Shown here in pieces: positions 63,886-64,000 of a DNA stretch of 64,000 nt. The notes beneath the pieces were generated by a model. It had not been told where the DNA came from. It searched no databases and worked only from the letters and a program-made list of their open reading frames with translations. The stretch spans positions 1,550,001 to 1,614,000 of the forward strand of contig CAMZOI010000001.1 of the NCBI GenBank assembly GCA_947331495.1, read 5' to 3'. A program made the translations under genes and the position numbers. Numbering within the stretch: position 1 is the first letter of the stretch; every line of letters begins with the position of its first letter. The DNA is from Erythrobacteraceae bacterium Alg239-R51. GTDB taxonomy: Bacteria > Pseudomonadota > Alphaproteobacteria > Sphingomonadales > Sphingomonadaceae.

Positions 63886-64000
63886 ATGATCTTTACCCGT
63901 TTTGCTCGCAAATCGCGATCTACCTCGACGTTCGCGATCGCAATCGCTCTTGCCACCGGCGCGGCCGTGGGAATGACAGCGATCGAAACTCCGGCTCAAG
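63886..64000 (+). CDS. exported protein, 3'-truncated by the window end
   Basis: An ORF starting at ATG 63886 with GGGAG 7 bp upstream. The first ~38 residues, beginning MIFTRFARKSRSTSTFAIAI, form a signal peptide with a probable cleavage site near TPAQ. The rest is outside the window, so no function can be given. It diverges from gyrA. Confidence 0.75.
   Translation, partial: MIFTRFARKSRSTSTFAIAIALATGAAVGMTAIETPAQ

Noticed and set aside
1..64000. CRISPR array, rRNA genes, insertion sequences or prophage structural genes
   Set aside because: No regularly spaced repeats, rRNA landmarks, transposase genes or capsid/tail/terminase proteins were seen.

Overview
The window is a high-GC alphaproteobacterial chromosome segment, most likely from the Sphingomonadales and probably an Erythrobacteraceae relative. 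The evidence is the run nuoLMN-birA-coaX-rnj-DUF1467, an E1 beta fused to a lipoyl domain in pyruvate dehydrogenase, a DUF1178 gene, GTTC-N7-GTTC SOS box chemistry at lexA, Tad-type pilus proteins, and an sHSP gene with a ROSE-like leader. This taxonomic call is by recognition of protein families and gene order only.

Layout. 1-8183 (+): end of the NADH dehydrogenase operon (nuoL partial, nuoM, nuoN) coupled to birA, coaX, rnj and a DUF1467 gene. 8185-10812 (-): large membrane-anchored coiled-coil protein. 11005-14623 (+): three uncharacterised genes ending in a histidine-kinase-like protein that lacks the phospho-accepting histidine. 14680-17425 (-): gltA and gltX. 17454-19637 (+): comEC. 19662-28821 (-): lexA with an SOS box, moaC, then the run ppiD-trpE-lipoprotein-pip-trpG-trpD-trpC, tightly overlapping apart from the 61-bp pip/trpG junction. 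29025-31963 (+): tpiA, secG, pyrG. 32277-32747 (-): small heat-shock protein with a probable RNA thermometer. 32908-34456 (+): grxC, a nitrilase-family amidase and DUF1178.

34494-34570 is tRNA-Arg(CCT), and its 3' end is the left attachment site of a ~12.4 kb integrated element (34554-46972). An 18-bp tRNA-derived direct repeat bounds the element, and near-identical tandem GGTCCTAA arrays sit 62-63 bp inside each end. It carries a tyrosine integrase, a serine recombinase, an HNH-like protein, a secreted protein and an uncharacterised protein of 469 residues. It also holds a very compact six-gene AT-richer module: DNA methyltransferase, Cys-cluster protein, GTP-cyclohydrolase-II-like enzyme, STAND-like NTPase, TPR protein and dNMP-kinase-like protein. 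That module is the best candidate here for an undescribed system, possibly nucleotide-based modification or defence; its function is inference.

46990-50819 (-): MFS transporter, MscS channel, VOC protein and 4-hydroxyphenylpyruvate dioxygenase with an operator-like palindrome upstream. 50982-53891 (+): ftsB, pdhA, pdhB. 53976-57239 (+): three TadG/TadE-like pilus-associated proteins. 57338-58470 (+): phytoene-synthase-like protein and an EF-hand protein. 58467-59834 (-): trmFO. 59887-60558 (+): YhhN-family protein. 60744-63587 (-): gyrA. 63886 to the end (+): start of an exported protein. Core genes are intact throughout; apart from the island I saw no insertion sequences, CRISPR arrays, rRNA or clear pseudogenes.
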